This document shows positions 8,380 through 15,916 of a stretch of DNA of 33,958 nucleotides, piece after piece. The DNA lies in NCBI GenBank assembly GCA_023301335.1, contig JALZVA010000107.1:1-33958 (forward strand), given 5' to 3'. The notes under the pieces are model-generated. The model searched no databases. It saw only the letters and a list, made by a program, of their open reading frames with translations, and had not been told where the DNA came from. The position numbers and the translations under genes were made by a program. This DNA is from Akkermansiaceae bacterium (lineage in GTDB: Bacteria > Verrucomicrobiota > Verrucomicrobiia > Verrucomicrobiales > Akkermansiaceae). How positions within the stretch are numbered: position 1 is the first letter of the stretch; every line of letters begins with the position of its first letter.

Positions 8380-9730
8380 TAGATGTATTCGTTTTCTCTT
8401 TAAATGCCTTCCAGCACCCTAAGAATCCTGAGGCAAAGTCCTCAGGTCTAGCTCTCACCCATTCTTCTAGTTCCTCAAGTTTAATCCATACACCAGTCTC
8501 TATCTCACTGCATGGATAGCGTAGCTGACCATCCCATCTTGCTAGATAGAGATGAACAAACTCCCAACCGGTGTTTTCTGATGGTGATAGCTGTGCAAGC
8601 TCTTGAATCTCTTCTTCATCTAGTTCTATGCCCAGCTCTTCTTCGAGTTCACGCAGTGCACATGCGGTATAAGACTCACCACTATCTACGTGCCCAGCAG
8701 CAGAGGAATCCCATGCTCCTGGGTAGGTATCTTTCAAAAGGGAACGCTTCTGTATAAAGACTTCCTTATACTTATTGAATACTAGGATATGGACAGCGCG
8801 GTGGAGTAAACCCTCAGCGTGAACTGTCGCACGTGACTCCTGCCTAATGACTTGATCATTTTCATCCACGACATCAAACACTTCATCGGGTCTCTGTGCG
8901 ATATCCTTAAGTGGGTGATCATCGTACTTCCTGGTGAGCTCTATCCACTGTTCCACTGATAGTTCCTCAGCTCGGGCAGTCTCTGCAATCCCCATAGATG
9001 CAGCAACTTCTTCCCACGCGGGTGCCTCTGGCATTTGCTTACGCACTTGTTTACGTCGTTGTGCGAACCCTCGTCTAATCAATTCGTCAAACAGCCTCAG
9101 ATCATAGGTAGGGAATTTATCGAGAGGCAGAGGCTTACAGACCATCACAGTAGAATCAATGATAGGCCTCGGGTGGAAGGCTTCCGGTGGCACGGTCTTT
9201 ACAGGATGGCTCTCCCACTCACTCTGCATTCTTAAGCTTAGTACTCCGTAAGATTTCAAACGTGGTGGAGAAACGATACGATCAATAAATTCTTTTTGTA
9301 GCATCAAGACAGCCCGCACAATATGACTAGGCTTTTTCATGAAGTTTCTCATGATCGCACCACCTGAAGAGTAGGGCAAATTTCCTAAAAACTTCACAGG
9401 GCCGTATTTCAGCAGGAGATTTGTGTCAAAGCGTGCGCCATCACAGTGGTGCACCTCTACATCCTCTCTTCCTTCATACTTCTGCTGCTGGTATTCAGCT
9501 AAGCGCGCGTCAAACTCAACCAGTATGACATGCCTAACTCTCCCTACCACATGCTCAGTGAGTGCTCCCGTCCCAGGGCCGACTTCTACGACGACATCAT
9601 CAGCTGTAGGCAGAAGCTGATCCACAATCCACTTCGATACATTACTGTCGGTGAGGAAATTCTGTCCTAATTTTTTAGAAGGATTCACCCCCTTGTCGTT
9701 AAGGACATTTTTGATCTCTGATTGATTCAT
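8369..9730 (-). CDS. rsmA: Fusion of 16S rRNA dimethyladenosine methyltransferase RsmA (KsgA) and a Nudix hydrolase
   Basis: The N-terminal part (about 1-270) is RsmA, which dimethylates two adjacent adenines near the 3' end of 16S rRNA. It shows the N-terminal KLGQNFLTD motif, the SAM-binding VVEVGPGTG at 47-55 and the catalytic NLPY at 117-120. The C-terminal part (about 280-453) is a complete Nudix domain with the box G346-x5-E352-x7-REL-EE-LGI (346-368). The segment PDEVFDVVDENDQVI before it is typical of Nudix proteins related to YfcD and isopentenyl-diphosphate isomerase. The reading frame is continuous, so this is a real fusion and not neighbouring genes. It starts 6 bp after the bcp stop and overlaps rsgA. 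The Nudix substrate is unknown; a link to rRNA methylation is only inference. Confidence 0.93.
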   Translation of the reverse strand: MNQSEIKNVLNDKGVNPSKKLGQNFLTDSNVSKWIVDQLLPTADDVVVEVGPGTGALTEHVVGRVRHVILVEFDARLAEYQQQKYEGREDVEVHHCDGARFDTNLLLKYGPVKFLGNLPYSSGGAIMRNFMKKPSHIVRAVLMLQKEFIDRIVSPPRLKSYGVLSLRMQSEWESHPVKTVPPEAFHPRPIIDSTVMVCKPLPLDKFPTYDLRLFDELIRRGFAQRRKQVRKQMPEAPAWEEVAASMGIAETARAEELSVEQWIELTRKYDDHPLKDIAQRPDEVFDVVDENDQVIRQESRATVHAEGLLHRAVHILVFNKYKEVFIQKRSLLKDTYPGAWDSSAAGHVDSGESYTACALRELEEELGIELDEEEIQELAQLSPSENTGWEFVHLYLARWDGQLRYPCSEIETGVWIKLEELEEWVRARPEDFASGFLGCWKAFKEKTNTSNEA

Positions 9731-9736
9731 AAAAAA

Positions 9737-10207
9737 TTAGCGCAGAATGTTGAGTAAGTCTGCCACGTGTGTTTTAATTTTCACCTTTTCTAACACGGCA
9801 AGAACCTTTGCGTCCTCATCAAAAATAATCGTGCTGCGTTCTATCCCCATATAGCTTTTACCAAATATGCTTTTCTGCACCCACATGCCTAATGTTTCAG
9901 CTAGTTTATGCTCTGGATCACTAATCAAGTTAAATGGCAAATCACGCTTTGCTGCAAAATTCTTATGAGACTTGATCGAGTCTGGGCTCACACCAAATAC
10001 AACAGCTTTCCCCTTCCATTCGCTCCACGCATCTCGTAGAGCAGTCGCTTGGGAGTTTCATCCCGGGGTATTATTCTTAGGGTAAAAATAGCAAACGACC
10101 TTCTTCCCTTTGAAGTCATGTAAGGAAAGCTGTGTCTCCTCTGGATAGTCTCTTCCGATCGCGGAGAAGGAAAGAATGGGAGCTTCTGTGCCGATAGCTG
10201 GTTTCAT
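9737..10207 (-). CDS. bcp: Thiol peroxidase of the Bcp/PrxQ family, predicted selenoprotein (Sec50)
   Basis: Bcp/PrxQ peroxiredoxins reduce hydrogen and alkyl peroxides through a peroxidatic Cys in the TPG-C-T motif. Here the minus-strand frame from the ATG at 10207 reads KKVVCYFYPKNNTPG, then TGA at 10060-10058, then NSQATALRD, then the normal Bcp C-terminal half (VFGVSPDSIKSHKNFA ... YMGIERSTIIFDED). The frame is the same on both sides of the TGA, so no frameshift is needed. With selenocysteine inserted, the protein is 156 residues, the usual length. The usual resolving Cys five residues later is Thr55, so it would work as a one-Sec enzyme. A good SECIS-like hairpin follows. It is the first gene of bcp-rsmA-rsgA-aminopeptidase. 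The start at 10207 precedes MKPAIGTEAP, a standard Bcp beginning. Confidence 0.9.
10022..10057 (-). promoter_or_regulatory. Predicted bacterial SECIS element of bcp
   Basis: On the minus strand, GCTCTACG (10042-10035) pairs with CGTGGAGC (10029-10022): eight pairs including one U-G wobble, closing the loop AGATG (10034-10030). The loop begins 23 nt after the TGA and has G at its second position. Both features match the known requirements for bacterial SECIS hairpins. It lies wholly inside the coding sequence. Confidence 0.82.
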
Positions 10208-10266
10208 AGGAAGAACGTATCCATACCGCCTGCTGAATGAAAGCCAAGACTTTCTTTCTCTCACGA

Positions 10267-10303
10267 AAAAATCTCCTCCCGTGGCACACGAAAGGAGATT
10301 TTT
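10267..10303 (-). terminator. Terminator between the PDZ gene and bcp
   Basis: AAAAATCTCCT (10267-10277) is the exact reverse complement of AGGAGATTTTT (10293-10303), with an inner CGTG/CACG stem at 10280-10290. On the minus strand the outer stem ends in a U-run, so it should stop transcripts from the PDZ/anti-sigma/sigma operon before bcp, which then needs its own promoter. Confidence 0.8.
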
Positions 10304-10361
10304 AAAATTTATTATCACATCGAAATTATTTCATTCCGATGTTCCAATAATAGCTCTGAAA

Positions 10362-11234
10362 CTACTTTAACTTGCCTACACGTTTCATAATATCCTCAGG
10401 AATTAACGCTCGTTCCTCTTCTGTATTCATCGGGCCCTCAAAGATTAAGTTGCCTTCTAGATCCTCAGCGCGGACAGACTCACCTTTTTCGTCCTCGATC
10501 AGGCTCAATTTTCCAGATTTATCAGAAATTGTGATTTTTTGAGTCATTCCATTTTTAACATTATTCTCGCCAAAGCTAAACTTAAAATCCCCCCCTGAGG
10601 ATTCAAACGCTTGTTTAAGCTTGAAAGGTTCTTTGCTCCAGTTTTTTTCGGCGATCTGCTTCATCAGCTTTTCTATTTCCTCGTCCTGTAGTTCTGAACC
10701 TTTCCCAAAGAAGCTTTTCATCTTCATTTTCCTTAGTTCTTTAAATATCGAATCAGGTCCTCGTGCTGCAAGATCTCTCTTAGGCTCTGGACGTTCTCCT
10801 AAAACTACTTTTTGCTTAATTTTTTTCCCAGACCTAACAATTGTAATCTCTAAAGATTCACCCGGTGCTTTTGATTTGATAACATTTCTCAATTCACTTT
10901 GGCTTCCAACTTTTTTGTCACCCACTTCGAGGATCACATCCTTTTCTTTAAAATTAGCATTCCCTGCTGGGCTATCAGGAACAACGTGATCAATCACTAA
11001 ACCTTTTTCCACTTCAAGGTGCTGAGCTAGAATATCAGGCATAGAGCCACCTGCAACCCCTAGCCAAGCAATCGAAGATGCTTCAGCATTTTTTTTCTTC
11101 TGCACCTGGGCGGCAGACCCCTCAGGTGGTGCAGGCTTCGTGATCTCCTTGGTAGGGATTTCAATTCCAAACACAGGGGAACAAAAAACTCCACTACATA
11201 CTAACAACGATGATAACATACTATTTATTTTCAT
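10362..11234 (-). CDS. Secreted PDZ-domain protein
   Basis: A 290-residue protein with a signal peptide (MKINSMLSSLLVCSGVF, probable cleavage near residue 23). One PDZ domain spans about residues 57-146: WLGVAGGSMPDIL, GLVIDHVVPDSPAGNA, the carboxylate-binding and edge strands KEKDVILEVGDKKV, then SLEITIVRSGKK. No trypsin-like protease domain is present, so it is not HtrA itself. The remainder is charged and has no recognised fold. I chose the ATG at 11234 because it places a clean signal peptide at the N-terminus; a GTG at 11276 would add 14 residues. It is the third gene after an ECF sigma factor and a probable anti-sigma factor, which suggests an envelope-stress role, as inference. Confidence 0.8.
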   Translation of the reverse strand: MKINSMLSSLLVCSGVFCSPVFGIEIPTKEITKPAPPEGSAAQVQKKKNAEASSIAWLGVAGGSMPDILAQHLEVEKGLVIDHVVPDSPAGNANFKEKDVILEVGDKKVGSQSELRNVIKSKAPGESLEITIVRSGKKIKQKVVLGERPEPKRDLAARGPDSIFKELRKMKMKSFFGKGSELQDEEIEKLMKQIAEKNWSKEPFKLKQAFESSGGDFKFSFGENNVKNGMTQKITISDKSGKLSLIEDEKGESVRAEDLEGNLIFEGPMNTEEERALIPEDIMKRVGKLK

Positions 11235-11320
11235 ATCTACTAAGTAAGCGATTGCTAATGTGTTTTTTGTCTTCACAAGGAAGATAAATTAAAAAAACAT
11301 CAGCATTCTTTTATATTTCA

Positions 11321-12025
11321 CTAATTAGTCTCAACCGGAATAAAGAAAACTTCTTCCCTTGGATTGATTCTTTCAAACTGTTTTCCGTCTTTAGTGTTCA
11401 CTTTCTCCACCTCATTATAGCGGATCCTGACTCGGTGCACGGGGGTTCCTTCAGATATCTCCATCCCTTCATTACTAGCATTAATGATATTTTTAAATGT
11501 CTCACTTGTTAATTCGGTAGATGGTGAAATGCGGAAAGGCTCAGTCATTTCATCACTTTGAGGGAATGCTGTCTGAGCCACCTGCTGCTGTCCATCTCCA
11601 GCACTCGGCCACGTAATAACGCTCACTAAGCCAAAGAGAATAACTGCTGCGACACTTCCCCAAGCAACTAGAGGTCGAGATTTTTTCTTAGGGGCTGCAA
11701 AAGGAATAATGGCAGGTGTTCGAGACGTTGATTCCATCATCTCCTCCAGGTTCGCCAATACGTTCGCATCTAGTTTAGCTGGAGTATACTCTTGTAATTC
11801 CTGCTCCAGGTTGCTCCCCATAATTACAGACTCTAGGTGATCTACCTGATCTTCACTTAACTCTCTGGGGGTCAAACACGCGAGCTCGCCTTCGACCTCT
11901 CTCAAGTCTTCTGAGGAAGTGCAGTTATGCATGGCTGACTCGAGGCTCGAAAGAAACGTTTCATCTAGCAGCCCTAACGTTAAAGCACTTAGCTGTTCTT
12001 CCGTCTCTATTAATTTTTTATCCAT
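11321..12025 (-). CDS. Single-pass membrane protein, probable anti-sigma factor
   Basis: A 234-residue protein with one transmembrane helix at about 119-139, giving a cytosolic N-terminal half and an extracytoplasmic C-terminal half (NIINASNEGMEI ... NPREEVFFIPVETN). The start is 2 bp after the ECF sigma stop, the classic position for a cognate anti-sigma factor. There is no zinc-binding HxxxCxxC motif, so it is not a ZAS-type anti-sigma; the assignment rests on context and topology. The N-terminal half shows a repeated motif: ALTLGLLDETFLSSLESAM (14-32), CLTPRELSEDQVDHLESVI (50-68) and YTPAKLDANVLANLEEMM (80-97), which share LTPxxL...LxxLExxM spacing. Confidence 0.65.
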   Translation of the reverse strand: MDKKLIETEEQLSALTLGLLDETFLSSLESAMHNCTSSEDLREVEGELACLTPRELSEDQVDHLESVIMGSNLEQELQEYTPAKLDANVLANLEEMMESTSRTPAIIPFAAPKKKSRPLVAWGSVAAVILFGLVSVITWPSAGDGQQQVAQTAFPQSDEMTEPFRISPSTELTSETFKNIINASNEGMEISEGTPVHRVRIRYNEVEKVNTKDGKQFERINPREEVFFIPVETN

Positions 12026-12027
12026 TT

Positions 12028-12621
12028 TTACAGATCTTCGTCTTTACGCGCATTCGCTAATAATTTTCTCAATGCTTCTAGGCCGTAACGGTATCTCGAG
12101 GCAGCGGTGTTTTGAGAAATTTCAAGTTGCTGGCCGATTTCAGCAAATGTCTGCTCGCTCCATATTTTTAAAACAATCACTTCTGAGAATTTTCCAGGAA
12201 GTTCTTTTAGGGCTTTTTCTATCAGCTCGCGCGACTCTGCTCTTTCTGAGAGGCTTTCGAACCACGGGTCTGACATCCCTCCACTCTGAAGCTTTTTATC
12301 AGCTTCTACCTTTTCCTCTCGTATACTTCTCCGGTCGTTTTTTCTCCCTAGATCAATAGCACTCCTGCGAATACTGGTGTAAACATAAGAAGGCCACGAA
12401 GACTGCCCCCCTTCAAAAGTACCGTCTTTTACCTTCTTAGCTAACTTTACTAATCCTTCCTGTAGAATATCTTCAGCATCAGCATGAGATCGGGTCTGCT
12501 GTCGAGCAAAGAGCAGAAGCTTTGCTCCATGCTCTCTTAGCCACTCTCCCCATGACACTCCTGGTTTGAACGCCACCACTGATCTCTCTGTTTGACTCGT
12601 TGAATTCATCTCTTCACCCAT
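12028..12621 (-). CDS. ECF-type RNA polymerase sigma factor
   Basis: A 197-residue sigma-70 family protein. Region 2 is visible as LFARQQTRSHADAEDILQEG (core binding) and YVYTSIRRSAIDLGRKNDRR (-10 recognition and melting). Region 4 is LKELPGKFSEVIVLKIW followed by the helix-turn-helix FAEIGQQLEISQNTAASR. There is no region 1.1 or 3, as expected for ECF factors. The ATG at 12621 and the ATG at 12609 (MNSTSQ) are both possible starts. It heads an apparent sigma - anti-sigma - PDZ operon that ends at the hairpin at 10267-10303. Such operons usually regulate themselves, but I could not identify its promoter. Confidence 0.92.
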   Translation of the reverse strand: MGEEMNSTSQTERSVVAFKPGVSWGEWLREHGAKLLLFARQQTRSHADAEDILQEGLVKLAKKVKDGTFEGGQSSWPSYVYTSIRRSAIDLGRKNDRRSIREEKVEADKKLQSGGMSDPWFESLSERAESRELIEKALKELPGKFSEVIVLKIWSEQTFAEIGQQLEISQNTAASRYRYGLEALRKLLANARKDEDL

Positions 12622-12771
12622 AAAGCGAACCCGTGGCTAATTTTTGTTAAACGCGTTACATTTTTTTACTCATCTAGAGAGTCACATGTGGCTATTCGCG
12701 TATTTAGCTTATCTATGCGATACTTACAATCTGACTATAGAACCAAACCCTGGGCTTTTAGCCAACTTGCG

Positions 12772-13749
12772 CTATTCCATATCTTGGTTTGATATTGACC
12801 AAACCCATTTTTCAATTTTCCCGTCCGAGATTAAGGCTTTAGCTCCAAATTTTCTTACTCCAAGGAGTGTGTCTTTTTGAAAGGATACAGTTCCAATTTG
12901 GTAAGCCTTCGAGCCTACAGTTTCGTTTTTACCTACTGAAATTTTCGTTACCTTTGCCTCTTTCAAAGAATTAAGTGAACTGTATTCATTCTGAACAAGC
13001 TGTTTGATTTTTAGCACTGAAACAGGATTATCAACATTTTTTACTGAATCAGAGTTCCCTTGTAATGAAAAAGGATCGTCATTAGCACCTCCATTTCCGG
13101 CTGAGCCAAACGGATCTCCAAAAAGGCCACTAGAAGAGGAAGCAACAGTTTCACCTCCTGACTCTGAGTCCCCACTACCATCGTCCCCCATCTCAACATC
13201 AACTTTTGCAATAGCTTCTGGCTCATTATCTTCAGCTGAAGTGACCGCAGACCCCCTCTCATTCTGAGGCATTACTTCTTTGGAATCTTCTGCCGATACC
13301 ACCACAGGAGCCTTAGCCTTAGTATTAGCCTTCTTTCCACCTAGTCGGGCGATTGTGGCAGGCTCTGCCAATTTAGCAAAATTAGTGAGCGACACAGAAA
13401 GCTCCCCTTCAATCCCCAGCTTCTCAATCATTACCGTCAGTTCATCTCCCTCTAAGGAAATTGGCTTTAATTTATCGCCTTTCATGAGCTCCGCCTTTAC
13501 TCCTCGAATATTAGCGAAACCAGATTTGGTCATTTTACACACTGAGGGAAAATCCTCTTTTATCACCATATCCAGCGAAAAAGCCTGGTCCTCCAATCCC
13601 TCCTCTGCAGAGAAATCTTCTGCACGTTCAGTCTCTGGCAGATTATATGCAAATTTAGCAAACTTACCTTCTGGCCCCAAAAGGAATGGATAGGCAACAT
13701 ATCCACCTACTGCTACAGCTCCTACCATTAAATAATTAAAAATATTCAT
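12772..13749 (-). CDS. Membrane-anchored protein with acidic low-complexity linker, unknown function
   Basis: A 325-residue protein with a single N-terminal hydrophobic helix (about 5-25, LMVGAVAVGGYVAYPFLLG) that should anchor it in the membrane. A folded region follows (about 50-130, with FSLDMVIKEDFPSVCKM), then a long linker rich in Ser, Gly, Asp and Glu (about 150-240) and a C-terminal domain (about 245-325, ending GKIEKWVWSISNQDME). I recognise no family. It is on the same strand as the zinc-ribbon gene and rpsT upstream and the sigma operon downstream, with about 150 bp gaps that allow a separate promoter. Confidence 0.7.
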   Translation of the reverse strand: MNIFNYLMVGAVAVGGYVAYPFLLGPEGKFAKFAYNLPETERAEDFSAEEGLEDQAFSLDMVIKEDFPSVCKMTKSGFANIRGVKAELMKGDKLKPISLEGDELTVMIEKLGIEGELSVSLTNFAKLAEPATIARLGGKKANTKAKAPVVVSAEDSKEVMPQNERGSAVTSAEDNEPEAIAKVDVEMGDDGSGDSESGGETVASSSSGLFGDPFGSAGNGGANDDPFSLQGNSDSVKNVDNPVSVLKIKQLVQNEYSSLNSLKEAKVTKISVGKNETVGSKAYQIGTVSFQKDTLLGVRKFGAKALISDGKIEKWVWSISNQDME

Positions 13750-13774
13750 CTTTTTATAAATTACTATTTCCCCT

Positions 13775-14005
13775 CTAACTAAGGTCTGCTGTCGTGACTG
13801 ATGTTTTCTTACGTGAGCCTAGATAAATCGCTTGATCAACGACCTTCGAGGGGGATTCGTCAAATCTATATGCATGACAATTAGGACAGACATCGGCTAA
13901 TATTCCAGCAATTGAATCGCACCCTTCACACACCTTAAATTGGCTAGGATTTGCAGCAATTTCTTTCGCTTTCTGCATTCTGTCTGTGATTTTTGATTTA
14001 CTCAT
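13775..14005 (-). CDS. Small zinc-ribbon protein
   Basis: A 76-residue protein with two CxxC knuckles, VCEGCDSI and VCPNCHAYRF, about 18 residues apart, which together should hold one zinc ion. The N-terminus SKITDRMQKAKEIAANP is a basic helix. I chose the ATG at 14005; another in-frame ATG at 14035 would add ten residues (MVSFDPNFLL), and neither has a strong ribosome-binding site. Zinc ribbons of this kind often bind nucleic acid or ribosomal partners, but no function can be assigned. It lies between rpsT and the membrane-anchored gene at 12772 and is separated from rpsT by that gene's terminator. Confidence 0.7.
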   Translation of the reverse strand: MSKSKITDRMQKAKEIAANPSQFKVCEGCDSIAGILADVCPNCHAYRFDESPSKVVDQAIYLGSRKKTSVTTADLS

Positions 14006-14064
14006 TAACAAAAAATTGGGATCAAAGGAAACCATACTAAGGATTCTCTACTAGGTAAAATAAA

Positions 14065-14095
14065 AAAATGCGACATCTCTTTGATGTCGCATTTT
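14065..14095 (-). terminator. Terminator downstream of rpsT
   Basis: A perfect 13-bp stem, AAAATGCGACATC (14065-14077) with GATGTCGCATTTT (14083-14095), and a 5-nt loop. On the minus strand it ends in a U-run about 50 bp after the rpsT stop. It is symmetrical and could also work from the other side. Confidence 0.85.
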
Positions 14096-14141
14096 AGAAA
14101 ATAGATTAAATTTCGCAAAGCTACCGCTTACGCGGAGTGCA

Positions 14142-14402
14142 TTAAGCAGCTTTAAGAGCTTTTGCTGTTCTGCTCTTAAGATTAGCAGCCTTGTTTTTGT
14201 GGAAAATTTTCTTTTTTGCACAAATGTCTACTGCTGAGACGAACTTCTTGAATGAATCGCTAGCTTTGTCTTTATTCCCTTCCGCAGCGTGTGCAAGTGT
14301 TTGCTTACGGTAGGACTTTACGCGAGACTGAAGTGCCTTGTTACGGGAAGTGCGACGTTCGATCTGACGAATTCTTTTCTTAGCTGAATTGTTATTTGCC
14401 AT
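14142..14402 (-). CDS. rpsT: 30S ribosomal protein S20
   Basis: An 86-residue, very basic, helical protein that binds 16S rRNA in the 30S subunit. The diagnostic start MANNNSAKKRIRQIERRTSR and the C-terminal HKNKAANLKSRTAKALKAA are both clear, and the length is that of the family. A strong hairpin terminator follows the stop, and queE is divergent upstream, so rpsT is probably transcribed alone from a promoter in the 177-bp gap at 14403-14579. Confidence 0.96.
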   Translation of the reverse strand: MANNNSAKKRIRQIERRTSRNKALQSRVKSYRKQTLAHAAEGNKDKASDSFKKFVSAVDICAKKKIFHKNKAANLKSRTAKALKAA

Positions 14403-14579
14403 GAGTATGATTTAAAGTGATTTGTTACAGCTTTGCGAGCTGGGAGCGAGAAACTACAAACTCTTCTCGTGATGTCAAGCGATCAATACCGTTTTTTAAG
14501 GCTTTAGCTATTTTACGTCAATTTCATAAAATTTCACTTCCTCGTTTACTCCCTTCCCGTTTTTTTCTACTTTTTTGCG

Positions 14580-15341
14580 ATGCCTCAACTCAAGCTCGCC
14601 AAGCTCAAAGGAAAAGCTGAAATTTTTTACACACTTCAAGGTGAAGGGGTGAATACAGGTATGCCAGCTATTTTTATTCGTAGCTCTCTATGTAACTTAC
14701 ATTGTAGTTGGTGTGACACTGACTATACCTGGAACTGGGTTAATACCCCTTGGAGACACGAGAACGAATCTCTAGAGGGCTACCAGAAATTTGAGAAAAA
14801 AGACTATATTATTAAGCTCTCCTCCGAAGAGATCGCAGCAGAAGTGCTGCAGCATTCATGTAGAAATGTGATTCTCACAGGAGGTGAACCTCTTTTACAA
14901 CAAGAAGCATGGGTGGGGCTTATGGCAGAGCTGAGGAGACACGATCCGAGCTTTAGATTTGAAGTAGAGACGAATGGAACCATTATCCCAAATGATAAAT
15001 TCAGACAATACATTGACCAGTTCAATGTGTCGCCAAAGTTGAATAACTCCGGAAACCCATTACGCTCACGTCTCAAAAAAGACGCGCTCAACTATTTCAG
15101 AGATTGCCCAAATAGCTGGTTCAAGTTCGTCGTTATGGATGAAATGGATCTCCATGAACTAGAATCCATCATCGACACTTTCTCAATCCCAGCTCATAAA
15201 GTCATCCTTATGCCTGAAGGTCGGACGCGCAGAGCTCTCAATCAGAGGAGAACTAAAATTGCCGATATTTGTAAAAAAGAAGGTTATCGCTTCGGGGATC
15301 GACTTCATATCCGCCTCTGGGGTTCAAAACCTGGGGTGTGA
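14580..15341 (+). CDS. queE: 7-carboxy-7-deazaguanine synthase QueE
   Basis: A radical SAM enzyme that contracts 6-carboxytetrahydropterin to 7-carboxy-7-deazaguanine on the way to preQ0 and queuosine. The 253-residue sequence begins with EIFYTLQGEGVNTGMPAIFI, a QueE signature. The cluster motif CNLHCSWC (Cys38, Cys42, Cys45) has the standard CxxxCxxC spacing, followed by the characteristic DTDYTWNW. ILTGGEPLLQQ is the SAM-binding GGE motif, and the C-terminus RLWGSKPGV is typical. It ends in an ordinary TGA stop (15339-15341). It works directly after QueD, whose gene is at 1135-1500. Confidence 0.95.
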   Translation: MPQLKLAKLKGKAEIFYTLQGEGVNTGMPAIFIRSSLCNLHCSWCDTDYTWNWVNTPWRHENESLEGYQKFEKKDYIIKLSSEEIAAEVLQHSCRNVILTGGEPLLQQEAWVGLMAELRRHDPSFRFEVETNGTIIPNDKFRQYIDQFNVSPKLNNSGNPLRSRLKKDALNYFRDCPNSWFKFVVMDEMDLHELESIIDTFSIPAHKVILMPEGRTRRALNQRRTKIADICKKEGYRFGDRLHIRLWGSKPGV

Positions 15342-15408
15342 GAAAAATAAAAAACTTACTTTAAAAGCGCAACTTTTTATCACATTAGCGGTTACTTATA
15401 CGAAGACA

Positions 15409-15864
15409 ATGAGCCAAGAATCTAATCAGACAGATGACCAAGTGTGGGACCTGCTCAAGGAAGCCCGCCCAGCTAAGGCTAGTCCCTCGTTCAGCAAAAA
15501 TGTCTTACGAGAGGTTCGCTTACAGCAATCTGAGAAAAAATCTGGTTTTTGGAGCCAGTGGCTAAAGCCTAAGTATGCACTAGCTGGCTTAGCGGTGGCA
15601 TGTGCCGTGGTGATTCTTCCACTTGCATTTGATACATCCTCTCTTAGCTCTGCGGCTAGTGAGGGTAACACCGCGCACACAAGCCCTCAGCAGAATCCAT
15701 CTAAGGAGGCTTATTTTGATTCCATTCAGGAAAAGAGCACAGTCATCAATGATTTCACCTCAGTGATTGATGATGATGATCTTGTTGGCGAGTTTCTTGT
15801 CACCTTCTCTGAGAACCCTGATCTTCTCTCCGAGAATGATTTAGACCTCTTTTTTGAATTTTAG
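15409..15864 (+). CDS. Small single-pass membrane protein, unknown function
   Basis: A 151-residue protein with one transmembrane helix at about 57-75 (YALAGLAVACAVVILPLAF), a charged cytosolic N-terminus (WDLLKEARPAKASPSFSKNVLREVRL) and an acidic C-terminal tail ending DLDLFFEF. The N-terminal layout resembles small anti-sigma-like proteins often seen in this group, but no sigma gene adjoins it. I chose the ATG at 15409, which has GAAGA upstream; the frame is open further upstream into queE. It lies 67 bp after queE and may share its transcript. Confidence 0.7.
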   Translation: MSQESNQTDDQVWDLLKEARPAKASPSFSKNVLREVRLQQSEKKSGFWSQWLKPKYALAGLAVACAVVILPLAFDTSSLSSAASEGNTAHTSPQQNPSKEAYFDSIQEKSTVINDFTSVIDDDDLVGEFLVTFSENPDLLSENDLDLFFEF

Positions 15865-15916
15865 AACTCTCTTTAGCTAAGTCCTGTAGCAGAGAAATCT
15901 TCACTTCCTTCGTGCT

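Noticed and set aside
9737..10318. Reading bcp as a pseudogene made of two fragments or a frameshift
   Set aside because: Both halves are in the same frame, only one TGA interrupts them, it falls exactly on the catalytic Cys codon, and a SECIS-like hairpin follows.
12644..12880. 78-residue plus-strand frame in the gap upstream of the sigma gene
   Set aside because: It overlaps the 3' end of the membrane-anchored gene at 12772 and has no recognisable domain or start signal.
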